Made by a program: the position numbers and the translations under genes. From DATMER01 sp035536935 (GTDB taxonomy: Bacteria > Acidobacteriota > Thermoanaerobaculia > Multivoradales > UBA5704): a stretch of DNA of 64,000 nt. The stretch spans positions 1 through 64,000 of the forward strand of contig DATLNC010000265.1 in assembly GCA_035536935.1 (NCBI GenBank), given 5' to 3'. This document shows, piece by piece, positions 47,779 through 56,179 of the stretch. The notes below the pieces were generated by a model. It had not been told where the DNA came from, made no database searches, and saw only the letters and a program-made list of their open reading frames with translations. How positions within the stretch are numbered: position 1 is the stretch's first letter; each line of letters opens with the position of its first letter.

Positions 47779-48495
47779 TCAGACGTTGACCGGCAGCGAG
47801 TCGAGGCGGGCCTGCGCCTCCTGGCGCGGGGAGACTTCCACGGTCTCGAGCTTCTCCTCGTCGAAGAGCCTCTCGCCCAGATCCTCGGACATGCCTTCAG
47901 GCGCAGCCGCGGCCTGGACGCCGGCCGCCGCGTAGGGGCCCGCCGGGAAGTGAGTGAACTCGGAGCGGCCGACGATGATCTCGCCGTACGGACTGGCCGC
48001 GCACTGGTAGGCGGACTTGATGAGCCCGCCGAAGCTGAGGGTGTGGGTGCCGGCATAGAGGAAGCGGACGACCTGGAGGTACTGCACGCAGTTGCGCTGG
48101 GCGACCTGGCTGGTGCCAATGCCGTCGACGTGCAGGAACAGGCTCGCCGAGATCTGGCCGCCGCTCGCATTGGCGGTGATGGGGCCGTTCGCGAAGCGCA
48201 CGACGAAGGTGTGGAAGCCCATCGGGAGGTAGCCGCACCACTGGAAGCCGGCGACGAGCTCGCCGGGGGTGTACGGGGCGTTCGACGGGTGGGGGTCGGC
48301 GCCGAGCTGCATCACCCAGTCGCCTCCCCAGGGGTTGACCTTCACGGCTTTCCAGAAGCCTGCGGGCTCAGGGCTGTTGATCACGCGCCAGGGGGCGAGG
48401 AACGGGGGGCCCGAGGCGATGCAGACGCTGGCAGCGGCGGCGTCCGTGGTGGGGGTGGTGGCGGCGGAGGGCTGGGTCTGTGTCTTTGGGCTCAT
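47779..48495 (-). CDS. Hypothetical beta-rich protein
   Basis: A 238-residue protein starting at 48495, because AAAGGAG lies seven bases upstream. After a Thr/Ser/Pro/Ala-rich 25-residue N-terminus it has a beta-sandwich-like region (FHTFVVRFANGPITANAS, ASLFLHVDGIGTS, VQYLQVVRFLYAGTHTL, GEIIVGRSEFTHFPAGPY). There is no signal peptide. The C-terminus is acidic. I do not recognise the family; the pattern suggests a sugar-binding or capsid-like jelly roll but this is a guess. Confidence 0.65.
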   Translation of the reverse strand: MSPKTQTQPSAATTPTTDAAAASVCIASGPPFLAPWRVINSPEPAGFWKAVKVNPWGGDWVMQLGADPHPSNAPYTPGELVAGFQWCGYLPMGFHTFVVRFANGPITANASGGQISASLFLHVDGIGTSQVAQRNCVQYLQVVRFLYAGTHTLSFGGLIKSAYQCAASPYGEIIVGRSEFTHFPAGPYAAAGVQAAAAPEGMSEDLGERLFDEEKLETVEVSPRQEAQARLDSLPVNV

Positions 48496-48658
48496 GTCTC
48501 TTCTCCTTTGGGTTGAGCGGTGTGCCGGCCCCATAGCGCAACGGGGGTGCCATGCCGGTCTCCGAGGGGAAGAGGCGGAAAAGGGGTTCCGGAATCGGGA
48601 CGGAGGGGCTCCGCGGTGGCTCGTACGTCCCGCGGGTGAGACAGGGATATGAGCCTAT

Positions 48659-50008
48659 CTAGATAGCCAGCCCGGAGCGCCGGATCAGGGCCGCCAGGTG
48701 GAGGTTGGACTGCCTGACGATCACCGGCAGGTCCAGGTGGGTGAGCCGGCCGTCCTCGACCAGCAGGCGGCCGGCGACGAGGACGTGGCGGACCGCCGCC
48801 CGGGAGGCTCCGAAAGCGACGAGGTCGTGCGGGTCCACCTGAGGCGGGGCCCACATCTCGGGCCTGTCCAGGGCGAGGACGGTCAGGTCGGCGGCCTTGC
48901 CGGGCTCGATCGTGCCCACCTCGTCCTGGAGCCCGAGGGCGCGCGCTCCCTCGCTGGTGGCGAGGCGCAGGGCGTCGACGCCGGAAAAGGCGTCCGGGCC
49001 GTGCTTGAGCTTCTGCAGGAGGGCGGCGAGGCGGACCTCGTCCAGGTTGTCCAGATGGTTGCTGCACGCGGCGCCGTCGCAGCCGATCCCGACCGGCACC
49101 CCCGCGCGCCGGATCTCGACGAGGTCGGCGATGCCCGAGCCGAGCTTCAAGTTGGAGCTGGGGCAGTGGACCACGCTCCAGCGGGCCGAGCGCGCGCGCT
49201 CCAGATGGCCGGCGGTGAGCCAGACGCCGTGGGCCAGGCGCAGGTCCGTGGCGAGGAGCCCCTGGTCGGCGAAGTAGTCGACCTCGTCACGCCCCTTGAG
49301 CTCGCGGACGGCGGCCGTCTCGTCCTGCTGCTCCAGGGCATGGGTGTGGATGGGCCAGCCGTGGCGCAGCGAGAGGTCGCGGATCCCCTCCCACAGCGGA
49401 TCGGAGCAGGTGAGGATGAAGCGCGGGTTGAGGGCGAAGCGGAGAAGGCCGCCGCCCGAGCCGTCGAAGCGGGGGCCGAGAGCCTCGGCGTCGGCGAGGA
49501 CGCGGTCGGTCTCGCCGCGCAGGGCGTCGGGCAGGGTGACGCCGCTGTCCATGAGGCAGGGACCGGCGAAGGCGCGGAGCCCGGATTCGCCGACGGCGCG
49601 GAGGAGACCGCCGGTGCCGGGGCCGATGCCGATGTCCTGGATCGTGGTGGTGCCGCCGAGGAGGCACTCGGCCGCGCCGAGGAGCGCGCACCAGTAGGCG
49701 CTCTCGTCGTCGTGGGCGGCTTCGAGAGGCCAGATGCGCTCGCGCAGCCAGGCGAGGAGCCGGCGTCCCTCGGCAAGGCCGCGGAAGAAGGTCTGCCCCA
49801 GATGGAGATGCCCCTGGATCAGGCCCGGCAGGACGAGCGCGCCCGAGACGTCGAGCACGCGGGTGCCCGGCGGCGTGTCGGGGAAATGGCCGACGTGCCG
49901 GATGCGGCCGTCCACCACCAGCACGTCGGCGCCGGGGAGCACCGTGGCCCGGGGGTCCAGCGTCAGGACCGTGCCGCCCCGCAGGAGGAGCGGCGTCTGG
50001 GGATTCAT
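48659..50008 (-). CDS. Amidohydrolase, MTA/SAH deaminase-like
   Basis: A 449-residue enzyme of the amidohydrolase superfamily (ATZ/TRZ group). Metal ligands are visible in GLIQGHLHLGQTFFRG, WPIHTHALEQQDE, LAHGVWLT and GIGCDGAACSNHLDNL. The C-terminal beta-domain returns with GTIEPGKAADLTVLALD. Relatives deaminate 5'-methylthioadenosine, S-adenosylhomocysteine or guanine. ATG overlaps the MOSC gene stop (ATGA), so the genes are coupled. The substrate is inferred only. Confidence 0.88.
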   Translation of the reverse strand: MNPQTPLLLRGGTVLTLDPRATVLPGADVLVVDGRIRHVGHFPDTPPGTRVLDVSGALVLPGLIQGHLHLGQTFFRGLAEGRRLLAWLRERIWPLEAAHDDESAYWCALLGAAECLLGGTTTIQDIGIGPGTGGLLRAVGESGLRAFAGPCLMDSGVTLPDALRGETDRVLADAEALGPRFDGSGGGLLRFALNPRFILTCSDPLWEGIRDLSLRHGWPIHTHALEQQDETAAVRELKGRDEVDYFADQGLLATDLRLAHGVWLTAGHLERARSARWSVVHCPSSNLKLGSGIADLVEIRRAGVPVGIGCDGAACSNHLDNLDEVRLAALLQKLKHGPDAFSGVDALRLATSEGARALGLQDEVGTIEPGKAADLTVLALDRPEMWAPPQVDPHDLVAFGASRAAVRHVLVAGRLLVEDGRLTHLDLPVIVRQSNLHLAALIRRSGLAI

Positions 50009-50454
50009 GAGGGCGGAAGCTCCTCCCAGGAGATCGCGTCGCCGACGCGGATCTCGCCGCCGTCCAGCACCTCGGCGCAGGCGCCGGCGCGCCAATGGGG
50101 GCGGAGAGCGGCACGGAGGCCGGGGCGGGCTTCGTCCATCTGCTTGCAGGGAGCGCATTCGCTCCAGATCCGCAGCCGGCAGGGGCCGACGCGCAGCACC
50201 TTTCCGCGGGTGGCCTCCAAGTCGATGCCTGAAACCATCAGGTTGGCCCGCCGGGCCGTGGGCTCGACCCGGTCCCCGAGAGCGGCGAGAGCCTCCGCCC
50301 ACCCCTCCTCGGAAATCAGGGTTACCTGACGGCGCCCGCCCTGATTGGCGTTGCCCGCGAGCCCCCGGCCGGGCACGAGCGTGGCGGTCTCGCGCGGGTC
50401 CATGGGACCGCGCTTGAAGCGCTTGAGCCAGATGGCGCAGAGGGTGGCGGTCAA
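50005..50454 (-). CDS. MOSC-domain protein with a repeat-derived start
   Basis: A 149-residue MOSC protein (C-terminal domain of molybdenum-cofactor sulfurases): WLKRFKRGPMDPRETATLVP, GRGLAGNANQGGRRQVTLIS, and the Cys in IWSECAPCKQMDE. No ATG fits the conserved N-terminus, so TTG at 50454 is the likely start. That TTG and the preceding GGTGAGG lie at the edge of a 210-bp inverted-repeat element that seems to have replaced the original start region. MOSC proteins move sulfur or reduce N-hydroxylated compounds. It is coupled to the amidohydrolase gene. Confidence 0.82.
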   Translation of the reverse strand: MTATLCAIWLKRFKRGPMDPRETATLVPGRGLAGNANQGGRRQVTLISEEGWAEALAALGDRVEPTARRANLMVSGIDLEATRGKVLRVGPCRLRIWSECAPCKQMDEARPGLRAALRPHWRAGACAEVLDGGEIRVGDAISWEELPPS

Positions 50455-50661
50455 GCCCTCACCCCCAGCCCCTCTCCCGGCCGCACACCCGGACCCCCGG
50501 GAGAGGGGGGCGCGCGCCGTCCCAACTCCTCTCCATCCGTCTCCGCTCCGTCTCCGGAAATCGAAGCCTCAGTTGGAGAAGAGTCCTCCGAAGCCGTTCT
50601 CCCCTCTCCCGGGGGTCCGGGTGTGCGGCTGGGAGAGGGGCCGGGGGTGAGGGCTTCACTT
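50452..50661. repeat. 210-bp inverted-repeat (MITE-like) element
   Basis: Left arm 50453-50511 and right arm 50602-50661 match in inverted orientation at about 56 of 59 positions (arms begin TCAAGCCCTCACCCCC and TGAAGCCCTCACCCCC). The 90-bp centre is unique. No open reading frame for a transposase is present. The element touches the MOSC start on one side and the stop codon of the 50656 gene on the other. Confidence 0.85.
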
Positions 50662-51417
50662 CGCCACGGGCTCCGGCGAGGTGAACACCGTATCCGGCAG
50701 GGTGTCGAAGACCGCGATGTCGGCCATCTCCAGCTTGCGGTCGCCGCCGACCATGGCGCGGGTGGGGGCGAGGAGGATCTTGCCGTACCTCTGCCAGCCC
50801 TGCCAGAGCCAGGCGGTCGGCTCGGTGGCACGGGGCTGGTCGGGCTGGGCCTGGAGGAGGTAGGCCCAGCGGTCCATCAGGTGCGTGTCGCGGTTGATCC
50901 AGGCCCAGTACTCGTCGCCCGGGGTCAGGCCGACGTTGCCGAAGGTCAGGTGGAGCTTGTCGTAGGTGTTGCCCTCGATCTGCTCCGTTCCTTCATAGGA
51001 GAGGTTCACCCCCGGGTCCTGGAGCTTGTAGGGCATGAGCAGCCAGTAGGTGTCGTTGATCCAGGCGCCGTAGGCGCGCTCCAGCCACTCCTTGGTCTTT
51101 TCCGCGTCCGCTGGCTTGCCGTCGAGCCAGACCTGTCCCTGCCGGGTGTTGAGGTTGTGGAGGACGACGTATTTCTGCCCCTCCGGGGACTGCCCCTCCA
51201 GCCGGTGGCGGCCGGACCACTTGTCCCAATAGTGGGTGCGGCGGCCGGCGAAGGTGAAGCGGATGAAGTGCGTGGCATCCCACGCCTCCTTGCCGCCGAG
51301 GGCCTGCATGACCTGACCAGCCACATCTGTGGCGGAAGGCTGGGCCACGGCCGGCTGAAGAGCCAGGGTGGAGAGGAGAAGGACGGTTCCGGTCGCCAGA
51401 AGTCTGCGTAGGGACAT
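50656..51417 (-). CDS. Exported LolA-like (DUF6503-like) protein
   Basis: A 253-residue protein. The start at 51417 has AAGGAG seven bases upstream and a clean signal peptide (LLATGTVLLLSTLALQPAVAQ). The mature part starts with helix GQVMQALGGKEAWDATHFIR then repeated antiparallel strands (FAGRRTHYWDKWSGRHRLEG, KYVVLHNLNTRQGQVWLDG), the half-barrel of LolA/LppX-like lipoprotein carriers. The nearest group I recall is DUF6503. It is probably periplasmic. The TGA stop belongs to the end of the inverted-repeat element. Confidence 0.7.
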   Translation of the reverse strand: MSLRRLLATGTVLLLSTLALQPAVAQPSATDVAGQVMQALGGKEAWDATHFIRFTFAGRRTHYWDKWSGRHRLEGQSPEGQKYVVLHNLNTRQGQVWLDGKPADAEKTKEWLERAYGAWINDTYWLLMPYKLQDPGVNLSYEGTEQIEGNTYDKLHLTFGNVGLTPGDEYWAWINRDTHLMDRWAYLLQAQPDQPRATEPTAWLWQGWQRYGKILLAPTRAMVGGDRKLEMADIAVFDTLPDTVFTSPEPVAK

Positions 51418-51462
51418 AGCTTGTCTCCTTGAATGGTCGGCGCGAACGATCCTAATACAGCA

Positions 51463-51690
51463 CGGGGTGGGTAGACGGGTCAAACGAGCGGGTAGAGGGG
51501 TCTGCCCACTCGCCGGGGGCTCCAAACGAGCGGATGGAGGGGGCTACCCGCTCGTGCCAGGCTCCAAACCAGTGGGTAGAGGGGTCTACCCACTGGTTTC
51601 CAGGCTCCAGCGAGTGGGTAGAGGGGTCTACCCGTTCGCCGGAGCCTGCCAACGAGTGGGTGGAGGGGGCTACCCGGTGGGGTATCCTTC
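51463..51690. repeat. Tandem hairpin array 3, 42-bp period
   Basis: Five 42-bp units begin at 51486, 51528, 51570, 51612 and 51654, with a partial unit before them. Each unit has an 11-bp hairpin of the type AGTGGGTAGA-loop-TCTACCCACT. In the third unit the outer pair changes from G-C to C-G on both arms. The last unit runs into the -10 box of the carboxylesterase gene. Confidence 0.9.
51683..51688 (+). promoter_or_regulatory. -10 element at the end of array 3
   Basis: TATCCT, nine bases before ATG at 51698, inside the last array unit. Confidence 0.45.
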
Positions 51691-51697
51691 CCCGGCC

Positions 51698-52366
51698 ATG
51701 GACGGAAAGCTCACCTACGCCGCTCACGTCCCCGAGGGGGACGGTCCCTTCCCCGCCGTCATCCTGCTGCACGGCTGGGGCGCCAACGCTCACGACCTGC
51801 TCGGCTTCGCGCCCTATCTGCAAGGCGGCAACGCCCTGGTGCTCTGTCCCCAGGGGCCGGTCTCGCTCCCGATAGGCTACGGCGTGCGGGGCTACGGATG
51901 GTTCCCGCTCACCCCCGGCCAGCCCGCGGACCCCGAGGCCTTCCGCAAGGGGGCCGACGCCCTGCGCGCCTTCGTCAAGCAGTCTCTGGAGCATTATCCA
52001 ATCGACCGCGAGAGGGTGGTGATCATGGGGTTCAGCCAGGGGGGCACGATGGCCTACGACCTGGCGCTGCGCGATCCCGCCCACTATGCCGGACTGGCGG
52101 CGCTGGCCTCCTGGCTCCCCGGCATCCTCGCCGAGACGCTGCCGAAGGTACCCGAGCACGAGGGGTTCCCCGTGCTGGTCATCCACGGCACGCGCGACGA
52201 CCGCATCGCGATCGAGAAGGCCCGGGAATCCCGCGAGGCGCTGCGCCCCTATGGCGTCGCCATGACCTACCGCGAGATCGAAGGCATGGGCCACGAGATC
52301 AACCAGGAGTCCCTGAAGCTCATCGTCAAATGGCTGGACGAGAAGGCGTTCGGGCGGGGGCGCTGA
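51698..52366 (+). CDS. Phospholipase/carboxylesterase family hydrolase
   Basis: A 222-residue alpha/beta hydrolase: oxyanion segment VILLHGWGANAHDL, nucleophile GFSQGGTMAYDLAL, acid HGTRDDRIAIEKA and His in EGMGHEI. Length and motifs match the YpfH/LYPLA-type esterases of the cytoplasm. The substrate is unknown. The promoter is likely leaderless and abuts hairpin array 3. Confidence 0.92.
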   Translation: MDGKLTYAAHVPEGDGPFPAVILLHGWGANAHDLLGFAPYLQGGNALVLCPQGPVSLPIGYGVRGYGWFPLTPGQPADPEAFRKGADALRAFVKQSLEHYPIDRERVVIMGFSQGGTMAYDLALRDPAHYAGLAALASWLPGILAETLPKVPEHEGFPVLVIHGTRDDRIAIEKARESREALRPYGVAMTYREIEGMGHEINQESLKLIVKWLDEKAFGRGR

Positions 52367-52384
52367 ACTGCTCAGCGGCAATGC

Positions 52385-52390
52385 TAGGCT
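52385..52390 (+). promoter_or_regulatory. -10 element before the DUF262 gene
   Basis: TAGGCT with a TGC prefix, six bases before ATG at 52397. Confidence 0.4.
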
Positions 52391-52396
52391 ACGACC

Positions 52397-54046
52397 ATGC
52401 AGCCTGGCAAACCCACGGCGAGCCTCCGGCTGGAAGCCGAAACCGAGACGGTGGAGGATCTGGTCGGACTGGTCACACGAGGCAGTGTGCGGGTGCCCGC
52501 CTTCCAGCGCGGGCTCAGGTGGGAAGGGGAGGATGTCGTCGCCCTGTTCGACAGCATCTATCGCGGCTACCCAGTTGGTTCCGTCCTGCTCCGGAAGGGC
52601 CGGGCCGGGGCTGCGCGCATCATGGTCGGGCCTCTTGCGATCGATGCGCCGGAAACGGAAGCAGCCCTGTGGGTCGTAGATGGACAGCAGCGCCTGACGG
52701 CTCTTGCCGCTGGTCTCTCTCGCCCAACTCCCATCCCCAAGAGTCCCGACGATCCTTGGGTCGTCTATTTCGACGCCGCAACCCAGGAGTTCCAACGGCC
52801 GTCCAGGGACGATGGACACATTCCGTCCACCTGGGTCCCCGTCGCGCAGCTCCTGGATGCGTCGGCGCTCATCGAGTGGGTCTTCCATTGGCAACATGCC
52901 GCGGACCAGGTCCTCCGTACCGCCGTCTTTCAGGCGGGAAGCTTGATCCGGCAGTACCGGATACCCTTGTATGTCGTGGAGACGGATGACGAGCAGAAGC
53001 TGAGGGACATCTTCTACCGGATCAACAACTTCGGTAAGAGCCTGGAGTGGGGCGAGGTCCACGACGCTCTATTCGGACATCGAGGCAATCATCCTTCGAC
53101 GCTTCGGGAGCTGGCGGAGGAGCTGCAGAGGCTCGGCATGGGGCGGCCCGAGGAGGAGACGCTACTCTCCTGCTTGGTCGCGTTCAAGGGATTGGACGTC
53201 ACCCGCAACATTGCCGAGCACTACCGGAAGGATAGCAAGGTGCTCGCGGGTGCTGTCCAGGAGTCGCTGCCCGCGGTCCGTCGTGTACTGTCGTTCTTGA
53301 AGCTTCACGCGGAGATCCCTCATCTGCGCCTGCTGCCTCGTTCCATCCCGCTCGTGGTCCTGACAAGGTTCTTCGCTCTCTACCCGGAGCCGAAGGCGCG
53401 GACCTTGACCCTCCTTGTACGTTGGACATGGCGCCTGCTGCTGGGGGGGGCCGGCTCTTACGACGAGCGGACGGTTCTGCGGCACGGCGTGACCGCGATT
53501 CAGGATTCAGACGAAGAGAAGACCTCCCAAGCCCTGCTGTCCCTGGTTCCCAAGGAGCGCCGCGACCCTTATGTTCTTCCCCGGCGGTTCGACGCCCGGG
53601 CGGCAGACAGCCGGATCGCGCTCCTCGGAATGGCATCGCTGTCTCCACGAGACCTCAAGGATGAGTCGCCGATCGACGTAGCCGTGCTCATCGAGCAGCA
53701 CGGCGTTGCCGCTTTCCGCCGGATTTTCCCGGGAGGGGAAGGGCTCGGCCAAGGGCCGGCGAATCGCATGCTGCTGGCCGGTTCCGGCGCTGCGCGCAGA
53801 GACGTCAGCAATTTGATCCTGCTCCAACTCGTCGGAGATCTTGAATCGCCTGTGCTCCTCTCGCATGCCATCCCGCCTCGTGCTGCGGAAGCTCTGAGCG
53901 CAGGCGACGAGGAGGGTTTCCTGATCGAGCGGAAAACTGCGGTCGAGGACGCGGTGAATCGTCTGGGCGAACGGCTTGCGGCATGGTCCAGGAGCGATCG
54001 GCCGACGATCGGCTATCTGCTCGAACAGTCGGAGATCGAAGCTTGA
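52397..54046 (+). CDS. DUF262 (ParB/GmrSD-N-like) protein
   Basis: A 549-residue protein. The first 110 residues are DUF262: VRVPAFQRGLRWEGEDVVAL, FDSIYRGYPVGSVLL and ALWVVDGQQRLTALAAGL, the ParB/Srx-like nucleotide-hydrolysing fold of GmrSD-type restriction proteins. YRINNFGKSLEWGEVHDALF is also typical. The C-terminal part has a weak DUF1524-like layout (DVSNLILLQLVGDLES) but no HNH triad is visible. It is coupled by TTGA overlap to a HipA-type kinase gene. Together they may form a defence or toxin-antitoxin module. Confidence 0.82.
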   Translation: MQPGKPTASLRLEAETETVEDLVGLVTRGSVRVPAFQRGLRWEGEDVVALFDSIYRGYPVGSVLLRKGRAGAARIMVGPLAIDAPETEAALWVVDGQQRLTALAAGLSRPTPIPKSPDDPWVVYFDAATQEFQRPSRDDGHIPSTWVPVAQLLDASALIEWVFHWQHAADQVLRTAVFQAGSLIRQYRIPLYVVETDDEQKLRDIFYRINNFGKSLEWGEVHDALFGHRGNHPSTLRELAEELQRLGMGRPEEETLLSCLVAFKGLDVTRNIAEHYRKDSKVLAGAVQESLPAVRRVLSFLKLHAEIPHLRLLPRSIPLVVLTRFFALYPEPKARTLTLLVRWTWRLLLGGAGSYDERTVLRHGVTAIQDSDEEKTSQALLSLVPKERRDPYVLPRRFDARAADSRIALLGMASLSPRDLKDESPIDVAVLIEQHGVAAFRRIFPGGEGLGQGPANRMLLAGSGAARRDVSNLILLQLVGDLESPVLLSHAIPPRAAEALSAGDEEGFLIERKTAVEDAVNRLGERLAAWSRSDRPTIGYLLEQSEIEA

Positions 54047-55278
54047 GCCGGTCGTTGGACGTCCTCTTGGGTGACGTCCTGGTGGGGCGCCTGTCGGAGG
54101 ACGGCGAGGGCCGCACCACTTTCCGCATCTCCGAGGAGTATCGGCATCTCGCGCGAAGGCCGGTTCTGAGCCAATCGTTCGAGGATGACCTCTTAAAGGT
54201 TTATCGTGGGCGGCGGGACGAGCTGCCCGCGTTCTTCGCGAACCTCGTGCCGGAGGGACCGCTTCGGAGCTTGATCGAGGCGAGCCTGGCGATCGCCCCT
54301 GGAGATGAGATGGCGCTCTTGGAAGCTGTGGGGGCGGATCTGGCTGGAGCCGTGGAGCTGCGCCCGAGCGCAGGTGAGCCGGAACCCCTGGATGAGAACG
54401 GCGGGCAAGATGAGGATCAGCCCCTTCCGGACCCACATTCCGAGGGCGGCCTGCTGCGGTTCTCTCTGGCTGGCGTCCAGCTCAAGTTCTCCGTGCTGCG
54501 CGAGGGGGATAAGTTGGCGCTTCCGGTCCGGGGAAGGCTTGGGGAGTGGATCGTCAAGCTGGATTCGTCGCGCTTCCCTCGGGTGGTGGAGAACGAGTTT
54601 GCCATGCTCGAATGGGCGCGCGCGGCAGGTTTCGACGTTCCGGAGTGCTTTCTGGCGCATGCGGACGCCCTGGCGCCAGCGCTGCGCGGGTACGCGGGGC
54701 CGGAAGGGCACGTGCTCGTGATACGCCGCTACGACCGGAAAGGAGACCGGCGGATTCACCAAGAGGATTTCGCCCAGGTTGTCGGCCAGCTGCCAGAATT
54801 GAAGTACGACAACGTCACGTATGAGCAGCTCGCGAGGCTGGTGAAGGAGATCGCTGGCCCCGACGCCTATCTCGAATTCGTCCGGCGCCTTGTGTTCGTT
54901 GTGGCCTCCGGCAATGCGGACGCCCATCTGAAGAACTGGTCCCTTCTCTATCCAGACGGAGTCGAGGCCAGGTTGACACCACTTTACGACCAAGTATGTA
55001 CGGTCGCATGGCGCGAGGTCCCACGGGACCTCGCGCTCAAGTTCGCTGGATTGAAGAGCCTCCAGCAGGTGGACGAGCGATCGTTCAGGCGTCTGGCTGA
55101 GAAGGCCGAGAGTGATCCTGCTCAAACGATTGCCGCCGTGCACGATTGTCTGGAGGTGATCGCCAGGGTATGGCGCGAATCGGTGGCTCCGGAAATCATG
55201 CCGGAAAATCACACGGCAGCGCTCCGTGATTACTGGGCGAGCGCGCCTCTGCTGAGGCAGCATCTCTTGTCCGGATGA
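54043..55278 (+). CDS. HipA-family kinase
   Basis: A 411-residue protein from TTG at 54043, which overlaps the DUF262 stop. HipA-N couples to the kinase domain. It has FFANLVPEGPLRSLIEASLA, LLRFSLAGVQLKFSVL (nucleotide loop), WIVKLDSSRFPRVVENEFA, and the catalytic ASGNADAHLKNWSLLYP with metal Asp in LTPLYDQVCT. HipA kinases phosphorylate targets such as GltX and act with the repressor HipB. No HipB gene is adjacent; the partner here is DUF262. An acidic linker (PLDENGGQDEDQPLPDP) is unusual. Confidence 0.87.
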   Translation: MSRSLDVLLGDVLVGRLSEDGEGRTTFRISEEYRHLARRPVLSQSFEDDLLKVYRGRRDELPAFFANLVPEGPLRSLIEASLAIAPGDEMALLEAVGADLAGAVELRPSAGEPEPLDENGGQDEDQPLPDPHSEGGLLRFSLAGVQLKFSVLREGDKLALPVRGRLGEWIVKLDSSRFPRVVENEFAMLEWARAAGFDVPECFLAHADALAPALRGYAGPEGHVLVIRRYDRKGDRRIHQEDFAQVVGQLPELKYDNVTYEQLARLVKEIAGPDAYLEFVRRLVFVVASGNADAHLKNWSLLYPDGVEARLTPLYDQVCTVAWREVPRDLALKFAGLKSLQQVDERSFRRLAEKAESDPAQTIAAVHDCLEVIARVWRESVAPEIMPENHTAALRDYWASAPLLRQHLLSG

Positions 55279-55471
55279 TTCGGAGATTCCGCCTCAAACG
55301 CTAAGTCCTTCACTGCTGAAAGATAGTCTCCCGCGGAACCGGGTGGAGCGGGCCCGGGTTGTCCCGCTGACGGCTTTCTGGGACACTCCCTCTTCTTAGG
55401 GGGCTCGCCATATCGCGATGCCTCTCTGCAGTTCCACCTCGCCCGACCTCCATGGACAAAAGGAGAGGCAC

Positions 55472-56170
55472 ATGCAGGGTATTACCGAGCGACTCGAGGA
55501 GAACCCGCTCCGCAAGGAGCTGATCCATCATCCCTTCTTCAAGGAAGTGCGGACCTCCGACCTCACCCGCGAGCAGGTCGGCGCCTTCCTGGGCCAGTGG
55601 TGGCATCCGCTGCACTACTTCCCGAACTTCCTCTCGCGCACGATCGATCAGGTGCCGGTCCTGGAGATGAAGACGGCCATCTGCAAGATCCTCTACCAGG
55701 AGCTCGGCGAGGGCGATCCGGCCCGGGCGCACGAGCGCATGTACATCTCCACCATGGTCGACGCGGGATTCGACCGCGCCACCGTGTCCGAGGCGCCGCC
55801 GTATGAGGAGACCCGCCGGCTGGTGCAGCGCTACGAGGAGGCTTCGGCCGAGCGCCTGAGCGCCCTCGGCTTCGTCTATGGCACCGAGGTGGCGGACCTC
55901 GCCATGGTGGCCGGAATTGGCAATGCCGTCCGCCGGGTTTCCGGTCTTGAGACCCTGCCGTGGGTGGACATCCACATCCTGCAGGAGCCCGACCACGTCG
56001 ATCAGGCCAACGAGGCACTGGAGGCCGGGTTCTCCCCCGAGGAGATCGATGTGATCGTAGCCAGCGCCGAGGAGATGTGGACCCTCTGGACCGCCTTTTT
56101 CAACCGCCTGCGCCAGGTGATGTTCGGCAAAGCCCCGGTGAACGCCGAGGCCGAAGCCGTCACTGCCTGA
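55472..56170 (+). CDS. Haem-oxygenase-fold diiron-type enzyme (CADD/TenA-like)
   Basis: A 232-residue all-alpha protein. The start at 55472 has AGGAG upstream. Metal ligands fit the haem-oxygenase-like diiron oxidase set: Glu77 and His87 in YQELGEGDPARAHERM, Glu139, and His168, Asp174 and His175 in IHILQEPDHVDQ. Family members include UndA, CADD, SznF and BesC-like enzymes that oxidise amino acids or fatty acids. The stop is nine bases before the NRPS start, so they share an operon and the protein probably tailors the lipopeptide or its precursor. TenA thiaminase is less likely, because thiamin genes are absent. Confidence 0.82.
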   Translation: MQGITERLEENPLRKELIHHPFFKEVRTSDLTREQVGAFLGQWWHPLHYFPNFLSRTIDQVPVLEMKTAICKILYQELGEGDPARAHERMYISTMVDAGFDRATVSEAPPYEETRRLVQRYEEASAERLSALGFVYGTEVADLAMVAGIGNAVRRVSGLETLPWVDIHILQEPDHVDQANEALEAGFSPEEIDVIVASAEEMWTLWTAFFNRLRQVMFGKAPVNAEAEAVTA

Positions 56171-56179
56171 GGATGCCAA

